The notes under the pieces were generated by a model, which ran no database searches, was not told the DNA's origin, and saw only the letters and a list, made by a program, of their open reading frames with translations. Made by a program: the position numbers and the translations under genes. Positions 35,756-43,712 of a stretch of DNA of 64,000 nucleotides are shown here, piece after piece (within the stretch, counting starts at the first letter, position 1; the number at the start of each line of letters is the position of its first letter). This DNA is from an uncultured Burkholderiales bacterium (GTDB taxonomy: Bacteria; Pseudomonadota; Gammaproteobacteria; Burkholderiales; Burkholderiaceae). The stretch is taken from positions 35,468 through 99,467 of the forward strand of contig CAMLJY010000017.1 of NCBI GenBank assembly GCA_946480465.1. Direction: 5' to 3'.

Positions 35756-36583
35756 TCAGGCGCCGGCGATCCAGCCTTCCAGCGGGTCCACGTTCGCCGG
35801 CAAGCCCCAGTCCGGCTGCTGCGCGGCCCACGCGGCCTGCAGCAGGCACAGCACGGCGTCGACCGAGTCGCCCGAGCCGTCGGCGGCCAGCGCGTCGCGC
35901 TGCGCGGCGCTGAGCTTGAGCCGCAGGCCCAGGCGCGAGCGGCCCTGCTCCAGCGCATCGACCAGGTCCTTGCGCGCGATCAGCCGCTCGGGCGTCTGCT
36001 TCGCCGCGTCGTCGCTCTTGTACGAGCGGCGGCCCAGCAGCTCGCGCGCGGTCAGGCCGGGGTAGGCCTCCAGCGCGACGCGCGCGGCGCCCGGCCGCGC
36101 CGGCTCGTGCGCCGGGAAGTGCGCTCCGGCCGCGCGCAGCAGCGGCACGCCGGCATGCATCATGTAGGCCACCGGCGGGTTGACCCATTTCATCGACGGG
36201 CTGGCGCCGGCCGGCGCCTCGCAGGCGCGGGCCGCGAACTTCGAGCCCGCGGGCCGCGCGGCGCAGTAGGCGGCGAAGGCGTCGCGGATCCGTGGCCGCG
36301 TCATTCGTGCGTAATGGTCCATGCTGGCCGGCCAGTCGGTGGGCCAGCCCAGCGCCTGCACCAGCGGCCGTGCCAGGCCGAAGGGCAGGTCGAAGCCGCC
36401 GATCCAGGCCGGCATGGCGGCCAGCCAGGCGGCGAAGGCGGCATCGGTCTCGAAGCGTTCCAGGCGCTGCAGCTGCAGCACCGGGCCGCGGCGCTCGCCG
36501 AGCGCGGCGACGATGGGCTTGCGCCGCGTCGGCCGGCTCGAGAAGTCGACGCCGATGAGCTGCGGCGCGCCGGCGGCTGTCAG
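35756..36583 (-). CDS. DUF429 domain protein
   Basis: About 275 aa. The family start is clear: LIGVDFSSRPTRRKPIVAAL, followed by IGGFDLPFGLARPLVQALGW and, near the end, ALEAYPGLTARELLG and SGDSVDAVLCLLQAAWAAQ. The fold is RNase H-like and the biochemical role is unknown. No ATG, GTG or TTG lies before the conserved region after the upstream gene ends. The best candidate is CTG at 36583, whose last two bases plus the next form the TGA stop of the GGDEF gene. It is therefore probably translated by coupling. Confidence 0.78.
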   Translation of the reverse strand: MTAAGAPQLIGVDFSSRPTRRKPIVAALGERRGPVLQLQRLERFETDAAFAAWLAAMPAWIGGFDLPFGLARPLVQALGWPTDWPASMDHYARMTRPRIRDAFAAYCAARPAGSKFAARACEAPAGASPSMKWVNPPVAYMMHAGVPLLRAAGAHFPAHEPARPGAARVALEAYPGLTARELLGRRSYKSDDAAKQTPERLIARKDLVDALEQGRSRLGLRLKLSAAQRDALAADGSGDSVDAVLCLLQAAWAAQQPDWGLPANVDPLEGWIAGA

Positions 36584-38103
36584 GATCCGCTCGGCGGGCG
36601 GGCTTGCGCCGCCGCCGCCTCCGGCGTGCCGGAGTCCGCCGGCCGGCGCCGGTCGTTCAGCGCGTGGAAGCTCTTCTTCTGCTCGTACATCCGCGCGTCG
36701 GCGCGGTGCAGCGCGGCCTCCAGCCGCTCGCCCGGGGTGGACACGGCGGTGCCGATCGACAGCTGCAGCGGCTGGCCGCTGTGGAACTGGTTGTTCAGCT
36801 CCACCAGTTCGTGCAGCGTGGCCAGCAGCTGCTCGGCCGCGTGCGCGTCGCCGTTGGGCATCAACACCGCGAACTCGTCGCCGCCGATGCGGGCCACCGT
36901 GGCGGGCGGCTCCACCGCCTTGGCCAGCACCTCGCCGGCGCGGCGCAGCAGCGCGTCGCCGGCGCGGTGGCCCTGCTCGTCGTTGACCTGCTTCAGGCCG
37001 TTCAGGTCGATCACCAGCAGCGCCACCGGCTGCGTCGCCTTGCGTTCCAGCCGGTTCAGTTCGTCGTCGAAGAAGGAGCGGTTGCGCAGCTTGGTCAGCG
37101 CATCGTGCTTGCCGAGGAATTCGAGGTAGGCCTCCGCCTTCTTGCGCGCGGTGATGTCGGTGAGCGAGACCTGCACCAGCGACCAGTCGTCCTCGTGCCC
37201 GGGCAGCACCGCGAACTGCAGGTGCACGTGCAGCAGCTCGCCGTCGAGCGCGTAGTTCACCGTCTCGCGCTGCTGGAAGAGCTTGCGCTCCCACAGCTCG
37301 ATCAGCTGCTCGGTGAAGGGGCGGCGCATCTCGTCGCGGAAGACCTCGGGCAGGTGCTTCAGCAGCGTGGCCTTGTCGGGCGCGCGGAACATCGTGAGCG
37401 TCTGCCGGTTCACGTCGATCACGCGGATCTCGGCCATGCAGCGCTCGACGAACTCGGGGTGCACGTCGGTGAAGGTGCGGAAATCGGTGATGCCCTGGCC
37501 GCGTACTTCGTCCAGCAGCGCCTTCACCGCGCTGAAGTCCTCCACCCACAGCGACACCGGGGAATGCTCGAACAGGCCCTGCGCATAGCGCTCGCTGCGC
37601 TGCAGCGCGCGGCGCGCCTGTTCACGCGTGCTGACGTCTTCCAGCGACAGCAGCACGCGGCTCCAGTCCGCCTCGTGGCCGGGCAGCACGCGCACCTGCA
37701 GCAGCACGTCCAGGCGGCGGCCGTCGAGCGTGTAGTTGACCGTCTCGCTGCGGTAGGCAAGGGCGCCGTTCCACAGCTGCACCAGCTCCTCCAGGTGGTG
37801 GTCCAGCATGTCGTCGCGGAACACCCGGTCCAGGTTCTGCAGCAGTGCCGCCAGGTCGGCGGCGCCGAACAGCTCCAGCGTGCGCCGGTTCACGGCCAGC
37901 ACCTTCAGCTGCCGGGTGCATTCGCGCAGGCGCTGGCGGTCGGCCTGCAGGCAGGCCCGCAGGTCGGTCACGCCCGCGGCGCGCCAGGCCTCGAACAGCG
38001 CCTTCAGCCCGCTGAAGTCCTCCAGCCACAGTGACGCCGGCGCCAGTTCGAACATCTGCGCCAGGTCGGCGTCGGACAGCGAGGGCAGGACGGTGGCGGC
38101 CAT
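36580..38103 (-). CDS. Diguanylate cyclase with duplicated PAS-like sensor
   Basis: A 507-aa cytosolic protein. Two similar sensor units of about 150 residues lie in tandem. Unit 1 (about 20-160) has ASLWLEDFSGLKALFEAWRA and VFRDDMLDHHLEELVQLW; unit 2 (about 180-315) has SLWVEDFSAVKALLDEVRGQ and VFRDEMRRPFTEQLIELW. Both end in SETVNY/RETVNY-type beta strands and VLPGHE-DW. The GGDEF domain follows with DALTKLRNRSFFDDEL and an intact RIGGDEFAVLMPN. The position five residues upstream lacks RxxD, so product inhibition through that site is not expected. Stop overlaps the DUF429 start. A G-rich repeat lies 158 nt upstream. Confidence 0.9.
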   Translation of the reverse strand: MAATVLPSLSDADLAQMFELAPASLWLEDFSGLKALFEAWRAAGVTDLRACLQADRQRLRECTRQLKVLAVNRRTLELFGAADLAALLQNLDRVFRDDMLDHHLEELVQLWNGALAYRSETVNYTLDGRRLDVLLQVRVLPGHEADWSRVLLSLEDVSTREQARRALQRSERYAQGLFEHSPVSLWVEDFSAVKALLDEVRGQGITDFRTFTDVHPEFVERCMAEIRVIDVNRQTLTMFRAPDKATLLKHLPEVFRDEMRRPFTEQLIELWERKLFQQRETVNYALDGELLHVHLQFAVLPGHEDDWSLVQVSLTDITARKKAEAYLEFLGKHDALTKLRNRSFFDDELNRLERKATQPVALLVIDLNGLKQVNDEQGHRAGDALLRRAGEVLAKAVEPPATVARIGGDEFAVLMPNGDAHAAEQLLATLHELVELNNQFHSGQPLQLSIGTAVSTPGERLEAALHRADARMYEQKKSFHALNDRRRPADSGTPEAAAAQARPPSGS

Positions 38104-38260
38104 GGCACGGTGCCGGAAGGGAAGGCGGGCAGTCTCGCATGGCTGGGCGCGGACCGGGCATGACCGGGCGCAAGCCGCGGGCGCGGTGGTCTCGCCCGGC
38201 GGGCCGGTCGGACGGGCAGGCTGCGCGGAAAGTGCTGGCCTGGCGGGTGCGCGGGTGCGC

Positions 38261-38288
38261 GGGGCGCGGGGCGCGGGGCGCGGGGCGC
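38261..38288. repeat. 7-nt GGGGCGC tandem repeat (G4-capable)
   Basis: Four perfect copies of GGGGCGC in the 197-bp gap between the EamA transporter gene and the GGDEF gene. Four GGGG tracts with 3-nt loops on the + strand are a strong quadruplex pattern. Nothing else was recognised in this gap. Confidence 0.88.
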
Positions 38289-38300
38289 GCCGGAGCAGCG

Positions 38301-39200
38301 TCAGTGCTGCCAGGCCAGCGCCACGACGCCGCCGGCGATGCAGGCCGCGCCCAGCAGGCGCAGGCCGCGGTCGGTCTCGCCGAGCAGGCGTCCGCCCAGC
38401 AGCGCGGCGAACAGCATCGACACCTCGCGCGCCGGCGCCACGTGCGACAGCGGCGCCTGCTGCGCCGCGTACAGCACCAGCACGTAGGCCACCGGGCTGA
38501 TCGCGCCCAGCACCAGCGCAGCCTTCCACTGCGCCTTCCAGTCGCGCACGAAGCCCGCCCGGTCGGCCAGCAGCGAGGGCAGCATCAGCGGCACGCGCAG
38601 CACGTTGCCCATCCAGTCGATGAGGATCGGCGACATCAGCACCACCTTGACCGCGTAGCCGTCGATCACCGTGTACAGCGCGATCAGCAGGCCGGTGGCG
38701 CCGCCCCAGGCGATGCCGGCGCGCATGCGCTGCCGGCGCGCGTCGTCGGCCGCCGCGTGGCCGCGCAGCGCCGACCACAGCGCCGGTCCGCCGGCGATCA
38801 GGAACACGCCGGCGGCGATGCCCAGCACGCCGGCCAGGCCCAGCGGGCCCAGCGCCTCGCCCAGCAGCAGCACCGCGGCGATGGAGGTGACCAGCGGCCC
38901 GGTGCCGCGCGCCACCGGGTACACGACCGTCAGGTCCGACGCGCGGTAGCCCGCCAGCAGCACGTTGAAGTAGGCGAGGTGCGCCGCACCGCTGGCCGCC
39001 ACCAGCGCCCATTCCAGCCAGCCCCAGCGCGGCACCGCGTCCCAGGCCAGCCACAGGCCCAGCGGCGCCCACAGCACGGTGATCATCAGCGCCCCCATCG
39101 TCGCGAAGTGCCGGCCGCCTCCGCTCTTCTTGGCAACGATGTTCCAGGCGGCGTGAAGCAGCGCGGCGACCAGCACCAGCGCGAGGGCGGACAAGGGCAT
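38301..39200 (-). CDS. EamA/DMT-superfamily transporter
   Basis: A 299-aa inner-membrane protein with about ten hydrophobic helices in two repeats, the drug/metabolite transporter fold. LSALALVLVAALLHAAWNIV opens the first EamA repeat and the second ends in RLLGAACIAGGVVALAWQH. The conserved VYPVARGTGPLVTSIAAVLL segment marks the end of the first repeat. Substrate unknown; relatives export amino acids or metabolites. Divergent from the asparaginase gene with a 42-bp gap. Confidence 0.88.
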   Translation of the reverse strand: MPLSALALVLVAALLHAAWNIVAKKSGGGRHFATMGALMITVLWAPLGLWLAWDAVPRWGWLEWALVAASGAAHLAYFNVLLAGYRASDLTVVYPVARGTGPLVTSIAAVLLLGEALGPLGLAGVLGIAAGVFLIAGGPALWSALRGHAAADDARRQRMRAGIAWGGATGLLIALYTVIDGYAVKVVLMSPILIDWMGNVLRVPLMLPSLLADRAGFVRDWKAQWKAALVLGAISPVAYVLVLYAAQQAPLSHVAPAREVSMLFAALLGGRLLGETDRGLRLLGAACIAGGVVALAWQH

Positions 39201-39242
39201 TGCCGCATTGTCGCGGCGGCCCCCAGGGCTACAGTGCCGCGC

Positions 39243-40298
39243 ATGAGCGCCGCCGACTCCCCGGTCCTGGTCCATGCGCTGCGCGGCGGCATCGTCGAAT
39301 CGATGCACCGCGGCGCGCTGGCCGTCGTCGATGCCGACGGGGCCTTGCGCCTCGCGCTGGGGGACGTCGAGCGGCCGGTCTTCGCGCGCTCGGCCGTCAA
39401 GGGCCTGCAGGCGCTGCCGCTGGTGGCCAGCGGCGCGGCGGAGGCTTTCGGCCTGGGCGACGAGGAATTGGCGCTGGCCTGCGCCTCGCACGGCGGCGAG
39501 CCGCGCCATGCCGACACCGCGGCGCGCATGCTGGCCAAGGCCGGGCTCGATGCCTCGGCGCTGGAGTGCGGCACGCACTGGCCCAGCCACGATGCATCGG
39601 CCAAGGCCCTGGCCGCGGCCGGCCGCGCGCCGGGGCCGCTGAACAACAACTGCTCGGGCAAGCACGCCGGCTTCGTCTGCGTCGGCTGCCTGATGGCGCG
39701 CGCGCAGGGCGCCGAGCCGGCGGCCTTCGTGCGCGGCTACCTCGCGCACGAGCACCCGGTGATGCGCGAGGTCGCCGCCGCGCTGCAGCAGGCCACGGGC
39801 GCCGACATCGAGCGCGCCCCGCGCGGCACCGACGGCTGCTCGATCCCCACCTACGGCATCCCGCTGCGCCGGCTGGCGCTGGGCTTCGCGCGCTTCGGCA
39901 CCGGCATCGGCCTGCCGCCCGCGCTGGCCCGGGCGGCCGCGCGGCTGCGCAGCGCGGTGGCGGCGGCGCCGTACTTCGTCGCCGGCACCGGCCGCTTCGA
40001 CACCCGGGTGATGGAGCGCCTGGGCGAGCGCGTCTTCTGCAAGGTGGGCGCCGAGGGCGTCTACTGCGCCGCGCTGCCCGCGCTGGGGTTGGGGCTGGCG
40101 ATCAAGATGGACGACGGCAACAACGCGCGCGCGGTGGAGGTGGTGATGGCCGCTGCGATCGAGGCCCTGCTGCCGCTGGACGCGGCCGAGCGCGCCTTCC
40201 TGCGCGGCTTCAGCGATGCGCCGCTGGTGAACTGGAACGGCATCGAGGTCGGCCGGCTGCAGGCCAGCGCGGCCTTGCGCGCTGGCCTGGACGGCTGA
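39243..40298 (+). CDS. Asparaginase (PF06089 type)
   Basis: A 351-aa protein of the thermolabile Rhizobium-type asparaginase family, distinct from E. coli AnsA/AnsB. Characteristic segments are ESMHRGALAVVDADG, RSAVKGLQALPLV, ASHGGEPRH, NNCSGKHAGFVCV, GTDGCSIPTYGIPL and KVGAEGVYCAALP. It hydrolyses asparagine to aspartate and ammonia. The divergent EamA transporter only 42 bp away could move a related amino acid. Convergent with the kinase gene, 7 bp apart. Confidence 0.9.
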   Translation: MSAADSPVLVHALRGGIVESMHRGALAVVDADGALRLALGDVERPVFARSAVKGLQALPLVASGAAEAFGLGDEELALACASHGGEPRHADTAARMLAKAGLDASALECGTHWPSHDASAKALAAAGRAPGPLNNNCSGKHAGFVCVGCLMARAQGAEPAAFVRGYLAHEHPVMREVAAALQQATGADIERAPRGTDGCSIPTYGIPLRRLALGFARFGTGIGLPPALARAAARLRSAVAAAPYFVAGTGRFDTRVMERLGERVFCKVGAEGVYCAALPALGLGLAIKMDDGNNARAVEVVMAAAIEALLPLDAAERAFLRGFSDAPLVNWNGIEVGRLQASAALRAGLDG

Positions 40299-40305
40299 AG
40301 AGAGT

Positions 40306-41682
40306 TCAGCCGCCGCCGACCTGCAGCACGAAGGCCACGCCGCGGCCGTCCAGCCCGTCCTCGACGTGGACGCTGCCGCCCAGGCGCAGCGCCGCCTGGC
40401 GCACGATGGCCAGGCCCAGGCCGGATCCCGGCGTGTCGCCGGCGCTGCCGCGCCAGAAGCGGTCGAAGGCGCGCTCGCGCTGGTCCGGCGTGAGGCCCGG
40501 GCCGTCGTCGGCCACCACCAGGCGCCAGCCGGTGCGTGACGCGGCCAGCCGCAGCTCGATGCGCCCGCCGCGCGGCACGTAGCGCAGCGCGTTGTCGAGC
40601 AGGTTGTGCACGATGGACTGGAAGGCCGGCAGGTCCAGCGGCTGCTCGCAGTGCTCGGGCGCGTCCAGTGCCAGCTCCAGCCCGCGCGCCGTGGCCTGCG
40701 GCGATGCCACCGCGAGTGCCGTCTGCAGCAGGGCCGCCAGGTCGTGCGCCTCGGGCGCCGGCGTTTCGCCGTCGTCCAGCACCGCCAACGCCAGCAGCTG
40801 CTGGTTCAGGTGCGCCGCGCGCTGCAGCATCTGCGCCAGCGCGGCTTCGGCGCGGCGGCGCTGGTCCGGGTCGTCGGTGCGCGCCAGCACGTGGGCCTGG
40901 GTGCCGATGGCGGCCATCGGCGTGCGCAGCTCGTGCGCCGCGTCCTGCACGAAAGCGCGCTCCAGCCGCACCTTGTGGCGCAGCTGGGCCAGCAGCTGTT
41001 CGAAGGCGGCGACCAGCGGCTTCAGTTCCGCATGTGGCGGCACCATGCCCAGCGGCGACAGGTCCTGCGGATGGCGCGCGGCCAGCTGGGCGGCCAGCGC
41101 GCGCAGCGGCTTCAGGCCCGAGCGCAGCGCCAGCCCCAGCGGCAGCAGCACCAGCGGCAAGGCCAGCAGCAGGTCGGCCAGGATGTCCTCGCCCAGCCAC
41201 TGCAGCACCTCGCGGTCGCCCAGCGCCGGCGCCGCGATCAGCACCCGCCACGGGCCGGCATCGGCCTGCACCACGTGGTGCGCCTGGCCGTTCACTTCGG
41301 CCGTCAGGATGCGGCCGCTGAGGCCGGCCAGCGCCGGTGCCGGGCCGGGCGGGTAGGCTGCCACCAGCGCGCCGTCGCCGCGCCGCAGCTGGTGGAAGAC
41401 CGGCGCCGAAAAGCCGTTCAGGCCGCGCCGCACGTTCAGCATCTCGGCGAAGGAGGTCAGCACCAGGCCGGCCTCGCGCTCGTCCGGCAGGCGCGCCAGC
41501 ACCGGCGCCATGGCCTCCGCGCGCACCTTGATGGCGAGGTTGGCGTCGAAGTCGCGCTGCACCTGCCAGTAGTTGCGCACCAGGAAGGCCAGCAGCACCA
41601 GCAGGAAAGACAGCAGCAGCGCCGAGGCGATGCGCCGCACCAGGCTGGGCTGCGCGATGACGCGCCAAACGCGCGTTATCAC
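40306..41682 (-). CDS. OmpR-partner sensor histidine kinase
   Basis: A 458-aa inner-membrane kinase. Helix 1 (about 15-35, SALLLSFLLVLLAFLV) and helix 2 (about 165-185, DLLLALPLVLLPLGLAL) flank a periplasmic sensor of ~130 residues. HisKA carries FVQDAAHELRTPMAAI, the HATPase NLLDNALRYV, DDGPGLTPDQRE and GSGLGLAIVRQAAL. No ATG fits; GTG at 41682 overlaps the regulator stop as GTGA, giving translational coupling. Resembles QseC/TctE-type kinases. Confidence 0.92.
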   Translation of the reverse strand: MITRVWRVIAQPSLVRRIASALLLSFLLVLLAFLVRNYWQVQRDFDANLAIKVRAEAMAPVLARLPDEREAGLVLTSFAEMLNVRRGLNGFSAPVFHQLRRGDGALVAAYPPGPAPALAGLSGRILTAEVNGQAHHVVQADAGPWRVLIAAPALGDREVLQWLGEDILADLLLALPLVLLPLGLALRSGLKPLRALAAQLAARHPQDLSPLGMVPPHAELKPLVAAFEQLLAQLRHKVRLERAFVQDAAHELRTPMAAIGTQAHVLARTDDPDQRRRAEAALAQMLQRAAHLNQQLLALAVLDDGETPAPEAHDLAALLQTALAVASPQATARGLELALDAPEHCEQPLDLPAFQSIVHNLLDNALRYVPRGGRIELRLAASRTGWRLVVADDGPGLTPDQRERAFDRFWRGSAGDTPGSGLGLAIVRQAALRLGGSVHVEDGLDGRGVAFVLQVGGG

Positions 41683-42338
41683 GCTGCCACCAGCGCGTAG
41701 CCCACGCCGCGCACCGTGCGGATGCGTTCCGGGCCCAGCTTCTTGCGCAGGTTGAACACGTGCATCTCGATCGCCGCATGGTGCAGCGGGTCGCCCAGCG
41801 GATCGAGCCGCTGCGCGAGCTGGCTCTTCGGCACCACCGCGCCGGGGTCGCGCGCGAGTTCCACCAGCAGCTGGAACTCGCGCGGCGACAGCTCCAGCGG
41901 CAGGCCGTCGAGGTGCGCGGCATGCGTGCGCGGCTCGATCACCAGCGGGCCCAGCGTCCAGCGCTCGCTGGCCTGGTGCGCCGCGCGCCGCACGACGGCG
42001 CGGATGCGCGACAGCAGCTCCTCCGCCGCGAAGGGCTTGACGAGGAAGTCGTCGGCGCCGCCGTCCAGCCCCGCCAGCCGGTCCTGCAGCGCGGTGCGTG
42101 CGGTGATCACGATCACCGGCAGCGCTTCGCCGGCGCCGCGCCAGCGCGCCAGCAGCGCCAGGCCGTCGTCGCCCGGCAGGTTCAGGTCGAGCAGCACGCA
42201 GTCGGCCAGGCTGTCGGCCAGCCGCGCCGGCGCCTCGGCCGGGCGGCGCAGCCACTGGCAGCTGAAGCCGTGCAGCTTCAGCGCCGCGACGAGGGAGGCG
42301 CCGAGGTCCAGGTCGTCCTCGATCAGCAGGATGTGCAT
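41679..42338 (-). CDS. OmpR/PhoB-family response regulator
   Basis: A 219-aa regulator: receiver with D8/D9, phospho-acceptor D51 in VLLDLNLPGDDG and the lysine in FLVKPFAAEELL, then a winged helix with LSPREFQLLVELARDPGAVV, HVFNLRKKLG and RTVRGVGYALV. Its kinase overlaps the stop codon, and the outer-membrane barrel gene lies 30 nt upstream on the same strand, so all three may be co-transcribed. The barrel gene is a reasonable candidate target. Confidence 0.94.
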   Translation of the reverse strand: MHILLIEDDLDLGASLVAALKLHGFSCQWLRRPAEAPARLADSLADCVLLDLNLPGDDGLALLARWRGAGEALPVIVITARTALQDRLAGLDGGADDFLVKPFAAEELLSRIRAVVRRAAHQASERWTLGPLVIEPRTHAAHLDGLPLELSPREFQLLVELARDPGAVVPKSQLAQRLDPLGDPLHHAAIEMHVFNLRKKLGPERIRTVRGVGYALVAA

Positions 42339-42368
42339 GGATCAGCAGCGCCGGCGCGGGCCCGCGCG

Positions 42369-42947
42369 CTAGAAGTTGTACTGAAGGCCGACGGACACGC
42401 CGTGCAGCGCGTTGCCGGGTTTCTTCTCCCGGCCGAAATGCTCCAGCTCGACCGTCGTCGACCAGTGCTGGTCGAGGCGCCATGCCAGGCCGGCCCCGAG
42501 GTACAGCGCCGTGGTGCGCCGGTGCTGTGCCAGGCCCGCGGCCTCGCCGCTGGCCTGCACGTCGAAGCGGTGCCGGTCGAGGCCGATCTTGCCGAAGAGC
42601 GTCAGATTCTCGCCGAGCCGCGTCGAGGCCCGCACCGCGCCGAACCAGGCGTCGCCCTTGGTGCGCAGTTCGCCGGGCAGCCCGCCCCGCGTGAAGCGGT
42701 GCGACGGCTGGCCGAAGCCGACGTAGCCGCCTTCGATGGCCCAGGTGTCGTTGAAGCGGTAGCCGACGCTCGCTTTGCCCGTCAGGCTGTGACCGTCGCC
42801 GTCCTGGCCGCGGTCGGCGCCGGGCTGTGACAGGTCGTAGTGCCGCAGCAGCAGGCCGGCGTTGAGGTAGAGGCCTTCGGCGCGCGCGGCGGGCGCGACG
42901 ATCAGGCCCAAGGGGAGCAGCCACAGGGCAGCGCGGTGAAGTTTCAT
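42369..42947 (-). CDS. Outer-membrane beta-barrel protein
   Basis: A 192-aa exported protein. The signal peptide ends near residue 24 (LWLLPLGLIVAPAARAEG). Alternating aromatic strands follow: GLYLNAGLLLRHYDLSQ, KASVGYRFNDTWAIEGGYVG, LTLFGKIGLDRHRFDVQ, TALYLGAGLAWRLDQHWSTT. The C-terminus is GVSVGLQYNF, a terminal phenylalanine typical of BAM substrates. It looks like an eight-stranded OmpA/OmpW-like barrel; the ligand is unknown. Confidence 0.8.
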   Translation of the reverse strand: MKLHRAALWLLPLGLIVAPAARAEGLYLNAGLLLRHYDLSQPGADRGQDGDGHSLTGKASVGYRFNDTWAIEGGYVGFGQPSHRFTRGGLPGELRTKGDAWFGAVRASTRLGENLTLFGKIGLDRHRFDVQASGEAAGLAQHRRTTALYLGAGLAWRLDQHWSTTVELEHFGREKKPGNALHGVSVGLQYNF

Positions 42948-43142
42948 GGAGCAGCGGTTCCTTGCCCGTGTCGGGGCATTGCCAGAGACGCGGCCATTCT
43001 TTCGAGGTGGATCTTTGTTTTCGCCAAAGGCGGCGTGGTGGTGGTGACTGGCGGCGCGGTGGGGCTGGCCGGGGTGAGCCGCCGTGCAAAATGGTCTTCG
43101 CCGATGGTGGAGGATCGTGTCCGCCGCCCCGAATCGACCCCC

Positions 43143-43712
43143 ATGCCCGCCCGCCGCCCGCGCTCCCTTTCCGCCGTCGCCGGCCTGGCGGCGTTGCTGC
43201 AGTGCGGGATGGCCCAGGCCCAGGCCCAAGCGCCCGCCGAGCCGCCCTGCATCATCGTCGTCGGCCACGGCCGCAACCTGGCGCTGGACGACCACGAGGC
43301 CAACACCGCGTGGAACCAGGTGAACAACCGCTTCAACGCCCAGGTGGCCGGCCACGTGCAGCAGGCCGGGCGGCGGGTCGTGCGCCTGCCGCTGCCGGTG
43401 GAATCGCGCGACATGCCGGCCAACGTCACCAGCATCCTGGACCGCGCGCAGGAAGCCGGCTGCGACCGCCTGCTCGAGACCACGATCTTTGCCGACGACC
43501 AGGCGCGCACGCTGGTCGTCCGCGTGCGCGCGCACCCGCTGCTGCGGGTGCGCAACCTGGCCGGCAGCGGTGTGCTGCTGACCATCGGCCAGCCCAGCTT
43601 CAGCAGCCAGCGCGATCTGCCGTTGGAGCCGCGCAGCTTCGAGCGCCTGGCGCCCGACCTCGTCGCGCGCGAAATGGCCGCTGACTTCGTCCGTCATTCG
43701 GAGAGCCCATGA
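43143..43712 (+). CDS. Exported protein of unknown function
   Basis: A 189-aa protein with a signal peptide (AVAGLAALLQCGMAQAQAQA, cleavage near residue 30). The mature part has a repeated alpha/beta rhythm, CIIVVGHGRNLALDDHEANT and RLPLPVESRDMPANVTSIL, and one cysteine pair (CIIV ... CDRL). I do not recognise the family. Its stop overlaps the Nudix-GNAT start as ATGA. Divergent from the barrel gene with 195 bp between them. Confidence 0.72.
   Translation: MPARRPRSLSAVAGLAALLQCGMAQAQAQAPAEPPCIIVVGHGRNLALDDHEANTAWNQVNNRFNAQVAGHVQQAGRRVVRLPLPVESRDMPANVTSILDRAQEAGCDRLLETTIFADDQARTLVVRVRAHPLLRVRNLAGSGVLLTIGQPSFSSQRDLPLEPRSFERLAPDLVAREMAADFVRHSESP

Noticed and set aside
31531..35913. A 4.4-kb plus-strand open frame opposite the hybrid kinase and pabBC
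   Set aside because: Antisense shadow: composition is His/Gln/Arg/Ala-rich without motifs, while the minus-strand products are unmistakable.
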